NCBI GenBank assembly: GCA_016706365.1
Contig: JADJJU010000007.1
Span: forward strand, 234,231-298,230
From: Saprospiraceae bacterium
Lineage (GTDB): Bacteria; Bacteroidota; Bacteroidia; Chitinophagales; Saprospiraceae
DNA: 64,000 nt
Direction: 5' to 3'
In this document: positions 49,029 to 58,572 of the stretch, one piece after another
How positions within the stretch are numbered: the first letter of the stretch is position 1
Layout of the letters: every line of letters starts with the position of its first letter
The notes under the pieces: generated by a model
Told to the model about the DNA's origin: nothing
What the model saw: only the letters and a program-made list of their open reading frames with translations
Database searches by the model: none
Position numbers and translations under genes: made by a program

Positions 49029-49427
49029 TTAAATTGACCAGTTTTCGAGTTTAATATTTTTTATATTCTCAAAATGTTTTGTGTTATTCGTCACCAATGT
49101 CAATTCAAATGCAACCGAGGTAGATCCGATTAATAAATCAAAGTCATCAACAGTTCTGCCTGATTTTCTCAATCTAGCTTTTTCTTTTGCGTAGGTGTCA
49201 ATTGCCTCGAATATGGGAAGAATTTGAATTCCTGTTAGGAAGTTGTCTAATGCTTTCTGATTTTTTGCAGGGGCTTTACTATTCTCAACACCAAATTTTA
49301 ATTCAGCAAGTGTGATTTCTGAAATGAAACAATTTTCAATTTTAACGGATGCGAATTTTTTGTCAAGGTCAAATAAACCCTTCATATAGTAAATACAAAT
49401 ATTTGTGTCGAGCAAATACTGTCTCAC
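49029..49427 (-). CDS. vapC: VapC-type PIN-domain toxin
   Basis: 132 aa, full-length PIN RNase. The metal-binding acids are Asp7 (LLDTNICIYY), Glu42 (LAELKFG) and Asp97 (DDFDLLIGSTS), with the final TNNTKHFENI segment. Type II toxins of this family cleave tRNA or rRNA. The ATG overlaps the stop of the antitoxin gene by 4 bases (ATGA), the usual arrangement. All catalytic residues are present, so the toxin should be active. Confidence 0.92.
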   Translation of the reverse strand: MRQYLLDTNICIYYMKGLFDLDKKFASVKIENCFISEITLAELKFGVENSKAPAKNQKALDNFLTGIQILPIFEAIDTYAKEKARLRKSGRTVDDFDLLIGSTSVAFELTLVTNNTKHFENIKNIKLENWSI

Positions 49428-49669
49428 AATTCTTCAATTTTTCTATTGAAATTTCTGCTGTTTCTGATATCTTCGGTTATCTTTTCAGCGTCATCGGATT
49501 TGTCCCATGCACCAAAAGCTTTATCAAAAGAATTTCTTTTGTCTTTAAGGTCTGATTTAATAGACTTGGTCAATTTAGATATAAGATCAAGCTTACTGCC
49601 CGGATCCAGTTTCTTGAGCAATTCTAAGTATGCATCAACCAATCTGTTATTAAATTCTGCTGTCTTCAT
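49424..49669 (-). CDS. vapB: VapB-type antitoxin
   Basis: 81 aa, helical and charged. It begins MKTAEFNNRLVDAYLELLKK and has a middle basic part (KLTKSIKSDLKDKRNSF) and an acidic C-terminal region (DKSDDAEKITEDIRNSR) that would wrap the PIN toxin. Position (4-base overlap with vapC) defines it as the antitoxin. The DNA-binding fold is not evident to me. Autoregulation is expected from the family. Confidence 0.82.
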   Translation of the reverse strand: MKTAEFNNRLVDAYLELLKKLDPGSKLDLISKLTKSIKSDLKDKRNSFDKAFGAWDKSDDAEKITEDIRNSRNFNRKIEEL

Positions 49670-49738
49670 ATTTGCGAATATACAATCTCTAACGTTTCAA
49701 ATTGGTATTACCTCAGACATAGAGCATCAAAAATGACC

Positions 49739-49969
49739 TTAATGTTTTTGCTTGGCATAGATTTCCTGTCTTACTATTTCCACTTCTTCATTAATAGTCT
49801 TTAGATCAAGGTCATTTGTTTTGAAGTTTTTTAGCAGACGTGTCAGCTTAGAGTCAATTGCCTCTTTCTCTAATTCTTTACTTAGCATTAATTTCTCTTG
49901 TGCTGATAATTGCTTTACAATTGACACAATTTGGTCGAAGGTTAAATCTATTTGCAATGCCGTTTTCAT
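49739..49969 (-). CDS. Solo antitoxin-like protein
   Basis: 76 aa: MKTALQIDLTFDQIVSIVKQ, LSAQEKLMLSKELEKEAIDS, and a tail LDLKTINEEVEIVRQEIYAK. This is a common antitoxin type that normally precedes a PIN-domain toxin. Here the next gene on the strand is a second, unrelated antitoxin. A -7 box TAAATTTG (49989-49996 minus) precedes it. It may protect against a toxin elsewhere or be a remnant of a lost pair. Confidence 0.7.
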   Translation of the reverse strand: MKTALQIDLTFDQIVSIVKQLSAQEKLMLSKELEKEAIDSKLTRLLKNFKTNDLDLKTINEEVEIVRQEIYAKQKH

Positions 49970-50070
49970 TTTTGCTAATCTTTACTTACAAATTTATAAT
50001 ATTTTAATTCATTCTTGAATTTTAACGCTTATCAAGTTAGCTGCAATCTATAACACATATTACAATCATT

Positions 50071-50150
50071 TTATTGATGAACCAGTTCATTCAATGCATT
50101 CAAATTCCCCAAAGCATCGCCCTTTTTGCAGCGTCTAATAATACTCAATC
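50071..50150 (-). pseudogene. 3'-terminal remnant of a DUF72 gene
   Basis: The minus strand ends GDALGNLNALNELVHQ-stop (TAA 50071-50073). This matches the C-terminus of the intact DUF72 protein at 56659 (GDAFGNLKALNALVRD). Only about 20 codons are recognisable, with a frame disturbance upstream (near 50120). It lies directly after the efflux operon. Confidence 0.65.
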
Positions 50151-50177
50151 AATTTCATTTCAGATAGCTGTATATTT

Positions 50178-51606
50178 CTATCTCCACCCACCACCGAGTG
50201 CTCGATATAAGTTTACCTTGCTTTGGAGCAATTTTCCCTTTACCTCGATAAGTTCCAGTTTAGCTTCCAAAGTCTCTTCCTGAGTGAGCAATACTTCTAC
50301 GTAATCCGCCCGTGCAGAATTAAATAAGTTGGAGGCAATGTTGACGGATTGATTAAGGATTTCCACTTCGCTTGATTTGACCTCAAAGCTTCTGGAATAA
50401 TTCTCTATCCTGGCCAATTGATTCATGACGTCTACATGCGCTTTCAATATGGCTTGTTCGTAATGAAATACTGCCTGCAATTGCAGGGCATTTGCCGTTT
50501 AATATGCCGCTTTAATGCCATTTTTATTGATAAGTGGTGCCATCCATATCACCTGCCAGGTTGAACAGAATGGAATATGGATTAATTAAAAACTTCGGAT
50601 TATAAGCATTCAAACCCACCCCGGCGCGGATATCCAATGAGGGATAAAAATTGGCTTTTGCTACCTTGACATCCAGTTTGGATGCTGCTAATTCCAATTC
50701 AGCTTGCCGAAGGTCAGGGCGGTTCGCCAAAAGTTGGGCCGGCACCCCCACTTGAAGGGAATCCAATGGAATGTCCAGAAAAGCAGCAGAACCCCTGGTA
50801 ATAGATTGAGGAAATCGGGCAGACAAATAATTCAGACGATTCTCAGCCTCCACTATTCTTTGCTTAATTTCATATTGAAGATTTGTTGTCTTGAGCAGCT
50901 GTGCTTCAAAGCGATTCACGGCCAATTGCGACACTTTTGCTGATTCCTTCTGGAGTTTTACTATCCTCAATGCATTGGATTGAATATCAACGTTTTGATT
51001 GATAGTTTGCAAAAGATTGTCATATGCCATTAATTCATAATAAGTTTCAGCAATCTCGGCAACCAAATTAGTTACCATAAACTTATTGCCTTCAACACTT
51101 GCCAAATATCTGGTAGCAGCAGCATCTTTAGCATTGCGCAATTTTCTCCAGATATCAACTTCCCAGGACCCATATGCACCAATTTCAAAATCACCCAATG
51201 GATCTGGAAATTCATGACCCTCTCTGATGTGAAGTTGCTCATCCACTGCCCCATGACGTGTATACCGGCCCTCCTTTTCCATTCCTAAGCCCACACCTAC
51301 ATTAACAGATGGCAGGTATTCACCCTTTCTGGCCAGAATTTCATATTGGCTGATGGATATTTCCTGTAACATGATATTCAACTCCTGATTATTATGCAGG
51401 GCGGTATCTATAAGTGCTATCAGATTTTCATCCTGAAAATATTCCCGCCAATTCATAGCTGCGATATTGACAGAATCTGTGGATTGAATATAAGTTTCAG
51501 GACTCTCAGTCCGGGCTTCCCTGACAGAGTCTTTAAAGCTGGTGCAGCCGCTAAATAGTAGCGCTGCACCTAATATGATTTGATAAAATTTATGTTTATT
51601 TTTCAT
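50178..51606 (-). CDS. TolC/NodT-type outer-membrane efflux protein (frameshift and in-frame TAA)
   Basis: Outer-membrane channel of an RND pump. Lipobox FSGC (about residue 21) follows the signal peptide, then duplicated outer-membrane-factor helices: NWREYFQDENLIALIDTAL, YGSWEVDIWRKL, QLLANRPDLRQAELEL, FYPSLDIRAGVGLNA. An extra base near 50540 breaks the frame after SILFNLAGDM. The restored frame reads APLINKNGIKAAY-stop-TANALQLQAV, with TAA at 50499-50501 where TTA (Leu) would fit, then continues to a normal end GKLLQSKVNLYRALGGGW. Its start overlaps the RND gene end by 11 bases. Confidence 0.82.
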
Positions 51607-54600
51607 TCTTGTTTCTTTTTCTGTTGACGACTTTAACCATCAGACCAAGGTTTTTTAATTTTTTCAATAATGAGGCTTGAGATGATTCCTCCACCCATTC
51701 TTCTGTTAGAGGAGTATAGTCTTCATCCTGAATTAGTTTTCTGCCTTCAGCAAGTTTGCCAAAAATGTAATACAATCCAGGAACCAGGATGACTCCAAAT
51801 ATGGTACCCAACAACATACCTCCTAATGCAGATGATCCGATAGTTTTATTTCCGATAGCACCGGCACCGGTAGCGCGAACAAGCGGAATTAATCCCACAA
51901 TAAATGCAAGTGATGTCATCAGAATAGGCCTGAAACGTACTTTAGCGCCCTCAATAGCAGCAGCTAAAACTGTAGCTCCCTGCTGATGTTTTTGTACAGC
52001 AAATTCCACAATCAAAACGGCGTTTTTGCCCAGCAAGCCCACCAGCATGATCAAGCCGATCTGTGCATAAATATCATTGGACAATCCCATCATTTTCAAT
52101 AAGAGATAAGAACCAAAGATTCCGCCCGGTAATGAAAGTATTACAGCAAATGGAATTAAAAAGCTTTCATATTGAGAGGCCAATACCAGATAAACAAGGA
52201 TTAAAACCACCAGCAAAATGTAAACCGCTTCATTCCCTCGTTTTGCTTCGTCAAATGATAATCCTTCCCAGGCAATATCATAGCCCTTAGGCAAGGTTTC
52301 TGCTGCCACATCTTTTATGGATTGCAGCGCCGCTCCTGTCGTGTATCCTTTGGCCGGTACGCCACGAATAGTCGATGAAGTGTATAAATTGTAACGTGTG
52401 ATTTCATTAGGTCCCTGAGTCTTCTTCATCGTCATAAATGAAGAATATGGAACCATTTCACCTGCTTCATTTTTTACAAATAATTTTAAAATATCACTTG
52501 GCAATCGTCTGTATTCCGGACCTGCCTGAGTGTAAACTTTAAAGAAAGTATTAAATCGTGTGAAGCCCTGTTCGTATGTACTTCCTATGAGGATATTCAG
52601 ATTCTCCATTGCATCGCCGATGGACACACCTTTTTGCATGGCCTTCTCATTATCGATTATGATTTCATACTGAGGATAATTGGCAGCATAGAAGGTGAAT
52701 AATCCGGATAGCTCTTTCTTTTTTCTCAGGGCTTCCATAAAATCAGAATTGACCTTATCGAACTCCTGATAATCTACCGTATTGTTTTTGTCCAGCAAAC
52801 GAAGTGAAAATCCATCAGAAGAACCATAACCCGGCACAGCAGGAGGTTCGAAGAATTCGATCACAGCACCCAGATTGTGTGTTTCTTCCTCCAGCAGTTC
52901 GATGATTTCTTTCACATTGTGCGTTCTGTCATCCCAGTCTTTGAGATTGATGAGACATGTTCCGGCATTGGAACCACGACCTTCAGTCAGAATTTCGTAG
53001 CCAGCCAATGAAGTCACAGATTGAATGTCATCAATTTCTTCAGCTATTTCCTGCAATTGCTCTGAGACTTCCTTGGTTCGTTCGAGGGTACTTCCAGGTG
53101 GGGTTTGGACTATCGCATAAATCTGACCCTGATCCTCATTCGGTATAAAGCCACTGGGTAATACTTTATTTATGGCAAAAATTCCAAAACAAAATGCGGC
53201 AAAAATGAGAAAAGTAACCAGCCTTCTATGTACGATCAATTCCAGTAAACGGGTATATCCACCAGTGACCTTTTCAAAACTTTTGTTGAACCAGTTTAGA
53301 AACATGGAGATTGGAGTCTTCCTTTTTGGCTTACCGTGGTTGTTCTTCATAATGATGGCACAAAGCACCGGAGTGAGCGTCAGAGCTATTACTCCTGATA
53401 GCACAATAGCACTGGCCATTGTGATGGAGAACTGCTTATAAAATACACCGACGGGACCCGGCATAAAGGCTACCGGAATAAACACAGCAGTCATGATCAG
53501 GGTAATGGCTATAACTGCTCCAGTGATTTCGCCGAGTACCTCTTTTACGGCGAGAAAAGGTGTCAGGTTTTTTTCTTCCATTTTGCTGTGCACTGCCTCT
53601 ACTACCACAATGGCATTATCCACCACAATCCCGATCGCGAGTACAAGCGCAAACAGCGTAATCAAATTGATACTTAAATCAAACATCTGCATGAACAGGA
53701 ATGCCCCGATGAGCGAAATAGGAACAGCAAGAATGGGTATGAGTGTCGATCGCCAATCTCCGAGGAAAATAAACACCACAATGGCAACCAGAATGAAGGC
53801 TTCAATCAGCGTATGCATCACCTTTTCTATGGATGCATTTACAAATTTGGAAACATCATAATTGATTTCATATTCCATCCCTGGAGGAAAATCTTTTTTT
53901 AGCTCCTCCAGCTTGTCTTTGGCTATGGCAATTACTGCACTTGCGTTGGTTCCGAAATTTTGCTTCAACACTATAGAAGCAGAAGGATAACCATCTTTGT
54001 TGGAATAAATGTCAAAAAACTCACTACCCAGCTCTACTTCAGCTATCTCTTTCAGCTTCAGGAGTTCGCCATTTGCATTTGCCCTTACAATGATATTTTC
54101 ATATTCTTCCGGCTTGTTAAATCGGCCTTTATAGAATAGGGTGAATTCCAGGGATTGAGTTGTTTTTCCGGATGCCTGACCCAATCGTCCCGGCCGGCCT
54201 ATCAAGCTTTGTTCTTCCAGGGCTTTCATTACCTCGACTGCAGAAATATTGTATGCCTGCATACGGTCCGGTTTTAACCAGATACGCATAGCGAATGTGC
54301 GGCTACCGAGAATTTGAGCACGCCCCATCCCGCTGATACGCTGCAGCTCAGGAATTACATTCACATTCGCATAGTTGTAAAGGAATTTTTCATCCGCATT
54401 TTTGTCAGTACTATATAGATTGACATACATCAGCATACTGGGTTGAATGGGGGTGATGATGATACCTTCTCTCTGCACCAGCTCCGGAAGATTGTTCATG
54501 ATGGCATCAATCCGGGTTTTTACATTTACTACCGCTGCATTGGGATCAGTACCCGGTTCAAAAATAATTTGAACAGTAGCTTCTCCGGCACTGGTGGCAT

Positions 54601-54841
54601 CGGATGTGAAATATAGCATTCCCTGAACTCCGTTGATGGCACGTTCCAGAGGGATTAAAGTTGATTCTACTAATACCTGAGCACTGGCACCCGGATAGGC
54701 TATAAAAATATTAACCCGGGGTGGTGCAATATTGGGAAATTGAGAGATCGGTCTTGTATTCATAGCCAGAATCCCCAGAAACACAATGCACAGGGAAATG
54801 GATATAGCAAGAACCGGTCGTTTGATAAATTTGCTAAACAT
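51596..54841 (-). CDS. RND efflux pump, HAE1 (AcrB-type) permease
   Basis: 1081 aa, normal for AcrB-type pumps. The first helix begins FIKRPVLAISISLCIVFLG. Porter-domain motifs include LIPLERAINGVQGMLYFTSD, and the fourth helix holds the proton-relay acids (ALVLAIGIVVDNAIVVVEAV). Also GFIPNEDQGQIYAIVQTPPG and a final LVGLLGKNAVLIVEFA. It exports hydrophobic drugs or metabolites using proton force. The start is 25 bases after the adaptor gene. Reading frame fully intact, unlike the following channel gene. Substrates unknown; no regulator gene is adjacent. Confidence 0.95.
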   Translation of the reverse strand: MFSKFIKRPVLAISISLCIVFLGILAMNTRPISQFPNIAPPRVNIFIAYPGASAQVLVESTLIPLERAINGVQGMLYFTSDATSAGEATVQIIFEPGTDPNAAVVNVKTRIDAIMNNLPELVQREGIIITPIQPSMLMYVNLYSTDKNADEKFLYNYANVNVIPELQRISGMGRAQILGSRTFAMRIWLKPDRMQAYNISAVEVMKALEEQSLIGRPGRLGQASGKTTQSLEFTLFYKGRFNKPEEYENIIVRANANGELLKLKEIAEVELGSEFFDIYSNKDGYPSASIVLKQNFGTNASAVIAIAKDKLEELKKDFPPGMEYEINYDVSKFVNASIEKVMHTLIEAFILVAIVVFIFLGDWRSTLIPILAVPISLIGAFLFMQMFDLSINLITLFALVLAIGIVVDNAIVVVEAVHSKMEEKNLTPFLAVKEVLGEITGAVIAITLIMTAVFIPVAFMPGPVGVFYKQFSITMASAIVLSGVIALTLTPVLCAIIMKNNHGKPKRKTPISMFLNWFNKSFEKVTGGYTRLLELIVHRRLVTFLIFAAFCFGIFAINKVLPSGFIPNEDQGQIYAIVQTPPGSTLERTKEVSEQLQEIAEEIDDIQSVTSLAGYEILTEGRGSNAGTCLINLKDWDDRTHNVKEIIELLEEETHNLGAVIEFFEPPAVPGYGSSDGFSLRLLDKNNTVDYQEFDKVNSDFMEALRKKKELSGLFTFYAANYPQYEIIIDNEKAMQKGVSIGDAMENLNILIGSTYEQGFTRFNTFFKVYTQAGPEYRRLPSDILKLFVKNEAGEMVPYSSFMTMKKTQGPNEITRYNLYTSSTIRGVPAKGYTTGAALQSIKDVAAETLPKGYDIAWEGLSFDEAKRGNEAVYILLVVLILVYLVLASQYESFLIPFAVILSLPGGIFGSYLLLKMMGLSNDIYAQIGLIMLVGLLGKNAVLIVEFAVQKHQQGATVLAAAIEGAKVRFRPILMTSLAFIVGLIPLVRATGAGAIGNKTIGSSALGGMLLGTIFGVILVPGLYYIFGKLAEGRKLIQDEDYTPLTEEWVEESSQASLLKKLKNLGLMVKVVNRKRNKNEK

Positions 54842-54866
54842 AATTATATTTTTTTTCGGTTCTTAC

Positions 54867-55952
54867 TTATTCGGCTTCAATCTGAGTCAGCTCATGGATT
54901 ATGTCAGCTTGCTTAATGAATTTACTGTGGATTTTATCTCCATTTTTTACCTTTCTCAATCCTTCAATCAGTATAGTATCCTGACTCGTCAGACCTTCAC
55001 TCACTTCATACAAATGTGGAATTTCGTTACTCACAGTAATTTGTCTTGATTCTACATTCCCATTTTTCACGACAAATACAAACTTTTTGTCCAGGACTTC
55101 GAAACTTGCTTTTTGAGGAATTAATAAGGCATCCTTAAGTAGAACCGGCATGTATATCATCCCCGTTTGACCATGCCTAAGAATTGCTTTGGGGTTTCGG
55201 AAAGTGGCTCTGAATGCAATATTTCCGGTTTCGTTGTTGAAATCAGATTCGATGGTTTCTACTATGCCGGGTTGGTCAAAGAGTTCACCATTAGCCAATT
55301 TCAAATTAACTGCCTGTTTGGGATCATTCACATTATTGTGCTTGATAAAATCCAGATAAACTGCTTCCGTCACGTTGAAATAGACCCACATCTTGCTATT
55401 ATCTGACAGGGTTGTCAGCAATTCTCCCACTTCTACCAAACTTCCCAATCTTACATCATTGAAACGCCCTATAATTCCATCAAATGGCGCCCTGATTTCT
55501 GTAAAATGGAGGTGCGCATCTGCGAGAGAAAGTTCAGCATTTGCTTTCTCCAAAATGGCATTTGCGAGCGCCAGTTCATTTTTAGAGACAATATTGCTGT
55601 CAGCCAGGATTTTGGTGTTTTGGTACTCTATTTTGGCATGTTGATATTCGGCCTGAGCTTTTTGTTTTTCAGCCTGATAAATAATGGGACTGATCTGGAA
55701 AAGTAGTTGTCCTTTCTTTACCCGCTGTCCTTCGTCAACATAAATATTTTGCAAATAGCCTTCTTCCAGTGCTCTTAGCTCTATATGTTGAATGGAAGAC
55801 ACTTGCCCTATGTATTCTTTGTTGAAAGTGAAGTCTTTTACTTCAGGGAGAGAAACAGTGAAAGTGGACATTTCTTTTGTGTGCGTGGACTCATGTTTGC
55901 AGCTGTACAGGCATACAAGAGACAGGCTGAGGAGCCAGAATGAAATTTTCAT
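54867..55952 (-). CDS. RND efflux periplasmic adaptor (AcrA-type)
   Basis: 361-aa membrane-fusion protein and first gene of the operon. Lipoprotein signal with LYSC (Cys18), then biotinyl-lipoyl half (LRALEEGYLQNIYVDEGQRV), alpha-hairpin (about 90-155), second lipoyl half (FTEIRAPFDGIIGRFNDVR), beta-barrel and membrane-proximal domains (RHGQTGMIYMPV, LLIPQKASFEV). It links the inner-membrane pump to the outer-membrane channel encoded downstream. No TetR or AraC regulator is adjacent. Confidence 0.93.
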   Translation of the reverse strand: MKISFWLLSLSLVCLYSCKHESTHTKEMSTFTVSLPEVKDFTFNKEYIGQVSSIQHIELRALEEGYLQNIYVDEGQRVKKGQLLFQISPIIYQAEKQKAQAEYQHAKIEYQNTKILADSNIVSKNELALANAILEKANAELSLADAHLHFTEIRAPFDGIIGRFNDVRLGSLVEVGELLTTLSDNSKMWVYFNVTEAVYLDFIKHNNVNDPKQAVNLKLANGELFDQPGIVETIESDFNNETGNIAFRATFRNPKAILRHGQTGMIYMPVLLKDALLIPQKASFEVLDKKFVFVVKNGNVESRQITVSNEIPHLYEVSEGLTSQDTILIEGLRKVKNGDKIHSKFIKQADIIHELTQIEAE

Positions 55953-56059
55953 CGTGTGATTTTTTCTTGGAAATAATAAAAAGTAGGAACTAGGATTAAT
56001 CCTGTATGAATGGATTATCTAATTGAGGTGCATTCTTTGATTGAATGCATGAAAAAAAT

Positions 56060-56452
56060 CTACACCAGATGGATCCTGAGGGAACAGTAGAGGATATAAA
56101 GTGGATTGCACTCTTTGAGTGAAGCTGTGCCTTGAATGCAGAATAGCACCCTATCATCAGCATTAGGATTACAGGCAAATACTGCGCATTTTTTTCGATT
56201 GTCATCGTCATCGAATTCTATGACTTCCAGGACTTCCAGAGGGTTTTCATCTGACTCCTGAATAGCTAAAAACGCGCTGTAAGCAAAGTCAGAAGGTTCG
56301 AAATCGGATAACTGATGTTGATTTTGAAGTTCCTCGCTGAGAGTAAGCAGGGAACTGGAATCAGAAGCATTAACAGACGTGAATCCTGTACTGACAAAAG
56401 TGATAAATAAACATAGGGCAATCCAGAAGAATTGCATGGTTGACCCACTCAT
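56060..56452 (-). CDS. Exported hypothetical protein
   Basis: About 130 aa from the ATG at 56452 (alternatives 56503, 56437). Hydrophobic signal-like segment MQFFWIALCLFITFVSTGFT, then an acidic region (VLEVIEFDDDDNRKKC) and four or more cysteines near the C-terminus (CAVFAC, FCIQG, LYC) that could form disulfides. Not recognised. It lies between the efflux operon and the DUF72 gene, on the same strand. Confidence 0.45.
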   Translation of the reverse strand: MSGSTMQFFWIALCLFITFVSTGFTSVNASDSSSLLTLSEELQNQHQLSDFEPSDFAYSAFLAIQESDENPLEVLEVIEFDDDDNRKKCAVFACNPNADDRVLFCIQGTASLKECNPLYILYCSLRIHLV

Positions 56453-56658
56453 ATGTTTAAATTTGTAATTTGTCATGCTTGCGGTTGCAAATGTAAACAA
56501 CAATTATGATCCTGATCGGCAAATTTATATCGATAACATTTTGATATGTTTTGGCCAGGGTTGATTGGAAGGGTATTTTTAATTGAAATTTTATGAATGA
56601 GGATACTAAAGCTTGTAGATCATTTTGAATTTGTGGGTTTGAAATGCAAGAAAGATTT

Positions 56659-57411
56659 CTAATCCCGAACCAATGCATTTAGAGCTTTTAAATTGCCAAA
56701 AGCATCACCCATAGTATTATTGAAGTAAACATATACTTCTTTTCCTTCCGATATCCATTCATGAATATAAGTAGCATATTCACTTAGAAAATCATCAGAG
56801 TAGCTCTCCATGTAATTCCCCGTCGGTCCATGAAACCTGATATAGATAAAATCCTGTTCATGAGAAATTGAAGGAGTGGCTAATTTGTCCTGAATGACCA
56901 GGCAGGCTTTAAAGTCATTCAATAGTTGGTAAATGGAATCATCATGCCAGGATTTGTTTCGAAATTCTACTGCGATTTTCCAGCCGGAGCTGTTGTATTC
57001 CTTTAGGCAAATCAGTAATTTTTTCAACTGAGAAATGGATTCAATTTTCAGTCCCGGTGGAAACTGAACCAACAAGCATCCTTTCTTTTCTTGTACGTTA
57101 TTTATTGACTGAAAAAATCGCGCGACATCCGCTTTATTAAAATTCAATCCCGGGATATGGGTGATTTCTCTCCATAATTTAAACGTGAATTTGAAATCTT
57201 CCGGAACTGATGAGGCCCATTTGGACACCGTAGCTCCTTGTGGGATTTTGTAGAAAGAGCTGTTGATTTCTATGCTGTTGAAATGAGATGCATAATAAGT
57301 CAGTCGGCTGGCATTTTCAAAAGGGGCAGGGAAAAGGTATTTTGGGATTGGTAAAATAAGACCGCTGAGGCCGGAGTAGAAGTAAGATTTAATATTTGAG
57401 AGTATGCGCAT
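56659..57411 (-). CDS. DUF72 family protein (YecE-like)
   Basis: 250-aa TIM-barrel protein: SYFYSGLSGLILPIPKYLFP, HFNSIEINSSFYKIP, FKFTFKLWREITHIPG, LLVQFPPGLK, WKIAVEFRNKSWHDD, YIRFHGPTGNY, and C-terminal VYVYFNNTMGDAFGNLKAL. Full length and intact. Biochemical role unknown; the fold suggests a sugar- or nucleic-acid-linked enzyme. A diverged 3' remnant of a second DUF72 gene lies on the other side of the efflux operon (50071). Confidence 0.88.
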   Translation of the reverse strand: MRILSNIKSYFYSGLSGLILPIPKYLFPAPFENASRLTYYASHFNSIEINSSFYKIPQGATVSKWASSVPEDFKFTFKLWREITHIPGLNFNKADVARFFQSINNVQEKKGCLLVQFPPGLKIESISQLKKLLICLKEYNSSGWKIAVEFRNKSWHDDSIYQLLNDFKACLVIQDKLATPSISHEQDFIYIRFHGPTGNYMESYSDDFLSEYATYIHEWISEGKEVYVYFNNTMGDAFGNLKALNALVRD

Positions 57412-57792
57412 TGTGTTTAGAAATAAGACAGATTTTCGACCAGCAAAAAATCAAAATATTGGCATTAAGATTTTTAACATAATTAATTAGAATTTTTGAC
57501 TTCAAATTGACCTCAAGCCGGTCGGGCTCTTACTTTTTTCTACAGTCAAAAAAGTAAGCAAAAAGTCCGCCCACTGTGTAGTCTAATCCTAAAAATGCGT
57601 TTTCGTTTCGCTAAGCCCGCTAAACTCGCCGAGGCATTTCAAGTTCAATCTTATTCCTCGCAGGTCATCTCTGTACCAGTTTGGCCTCACAGAATGCTCA
57701 AACAGTACCGGTCTTGGTCGCTTCACTCAAAACCATTTTTTACGGCTTATCCTACAAGGTGGGAGCCTACTCCTATAATAACTGGATTGTTA
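57412..57792. other. Intergenic region with a palindrome, no gene supported
   Basis: Contains the palindrome listed below and a GC-richer stretch (57580-57790) with an open plus-strand frame that looks non-coding: no family resemblance, and basic, Ser-rich composition. In my recollection similar text occurs in other Bacteroidota intergenics, but I cannot confirm it here. Confidence 0.4.
57529..57558. repeat. 11-bp inverted repeat CTTACTTTTTT/AAAAAAGTAAG
   Basis: Perfect 11-bp arms around an 8-base loop, ending the DUF72 upstream region. It is followed by CAAAAAGTCCGCC. Possible terminator for plus-strand transcripts or part of an intergenic repeat family. Confidence 0.65.
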
Positions 57793-58290
57793 TTAGAAAT
57801 TAGAATCTCCGACTGGGATACTTGAACCATTACTACTAAATGATTTTTTAGAATCCGGGCAAACCTTATAAGCAATGGCGCTTACGGCTCCAAAAACAAC
57901 GTGGGCAAGCACAAGCTGGCTCATAAATACTTTTAGATTTTTGGGCTGGGGATTCGGATGTGATTCGAACATTGTTTTCCAGGCCACTACACCAAGCACT
58001 CCACTGGCAGCTCCAAGCAATGCACCTGAACGAAGGGAAGGTTCTAACTTATGTCTTTTCCACAGTTGATCATAGAGGCTTACAAATCCCATTCCGATAC
58101 CGTAATGTGAAAACACACCTGCAACTTTTGCTGATTTTTTGGAAATATTAATGGGCAAACGGTTGACGAGTTGCGCCAAATTTTCTGATTGCTCCAAATT
58201 TTTGTTCTCAGATTTTGAAATCAGAGAGCTGAATAAAGTCATGGCTGTGGTGCCCAGGATTCCGGAAAAAAGAACTTTTGGTATTTTCAT
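57793..58290 (-). CDS. Membrane protein of unknown function (DUF1440-like)
   Basis: About 165 aa from ATG 58290 (MKIPKVLFSGILGTTAMTLF). Three or four hydrophobic segments: the N-terminal one, VAGVFSHYGIGMGFVSLY, LLGAASGVLGVVAWKTMF and LVLAHVVFGAVSAIAYKVC. GTTAMT and HYGxGxG resemble YagU/DUF1440-type inner-membrane proteins. Function unknown. Monocistronic. Confidence 0.55.
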   Translation of the reverse strand: MKIPKVLFSGILGTTAMTLFSSLISKSENKNLEQSENLAQLVNRLPINISKKSAKVAGVFSHYGIGMGFVSLYDQLWKRHKLEPSLRSGALLGAASGVLGVVAWKTMFESHPNPQPKNLKVFMSQLVLAHVVFGAVSAIAYKVCPDSKKSFSSNGSSIPVGDSNF

Positions 58291-58572
58291 AATAGTAGAT
58301 TTAATATTGCTTAAATGATCAGGCAAAATTAAATCTGCGGGGAGAGGTTAGTGATATATAAGTTTGGTAGATGATTATAAAATTGCTGGGAGGGGGGACT
58401 TAGAAGTGTAATGGGCACACCTTAAATTGGATTTTGAAGATGAGGCCTTATCAAATTGAAAGTTAAATCAGGAATGCTTTGCCTCTTTTATCGACAAATT
58501 AACCCGGGATATTGGGTGATTGCGGGGAAACATCTTTATTTTCGGCATCTGATTGCCATCAAAATATAGATT

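Noticed and set aside
57595..57825. Plus-strand frame of 76 codons
   Set aside because: Low-complexity, basic composition, overlaps the end of the membrane-protein gene on the other strand, and resembles intergenic text rather than protein.
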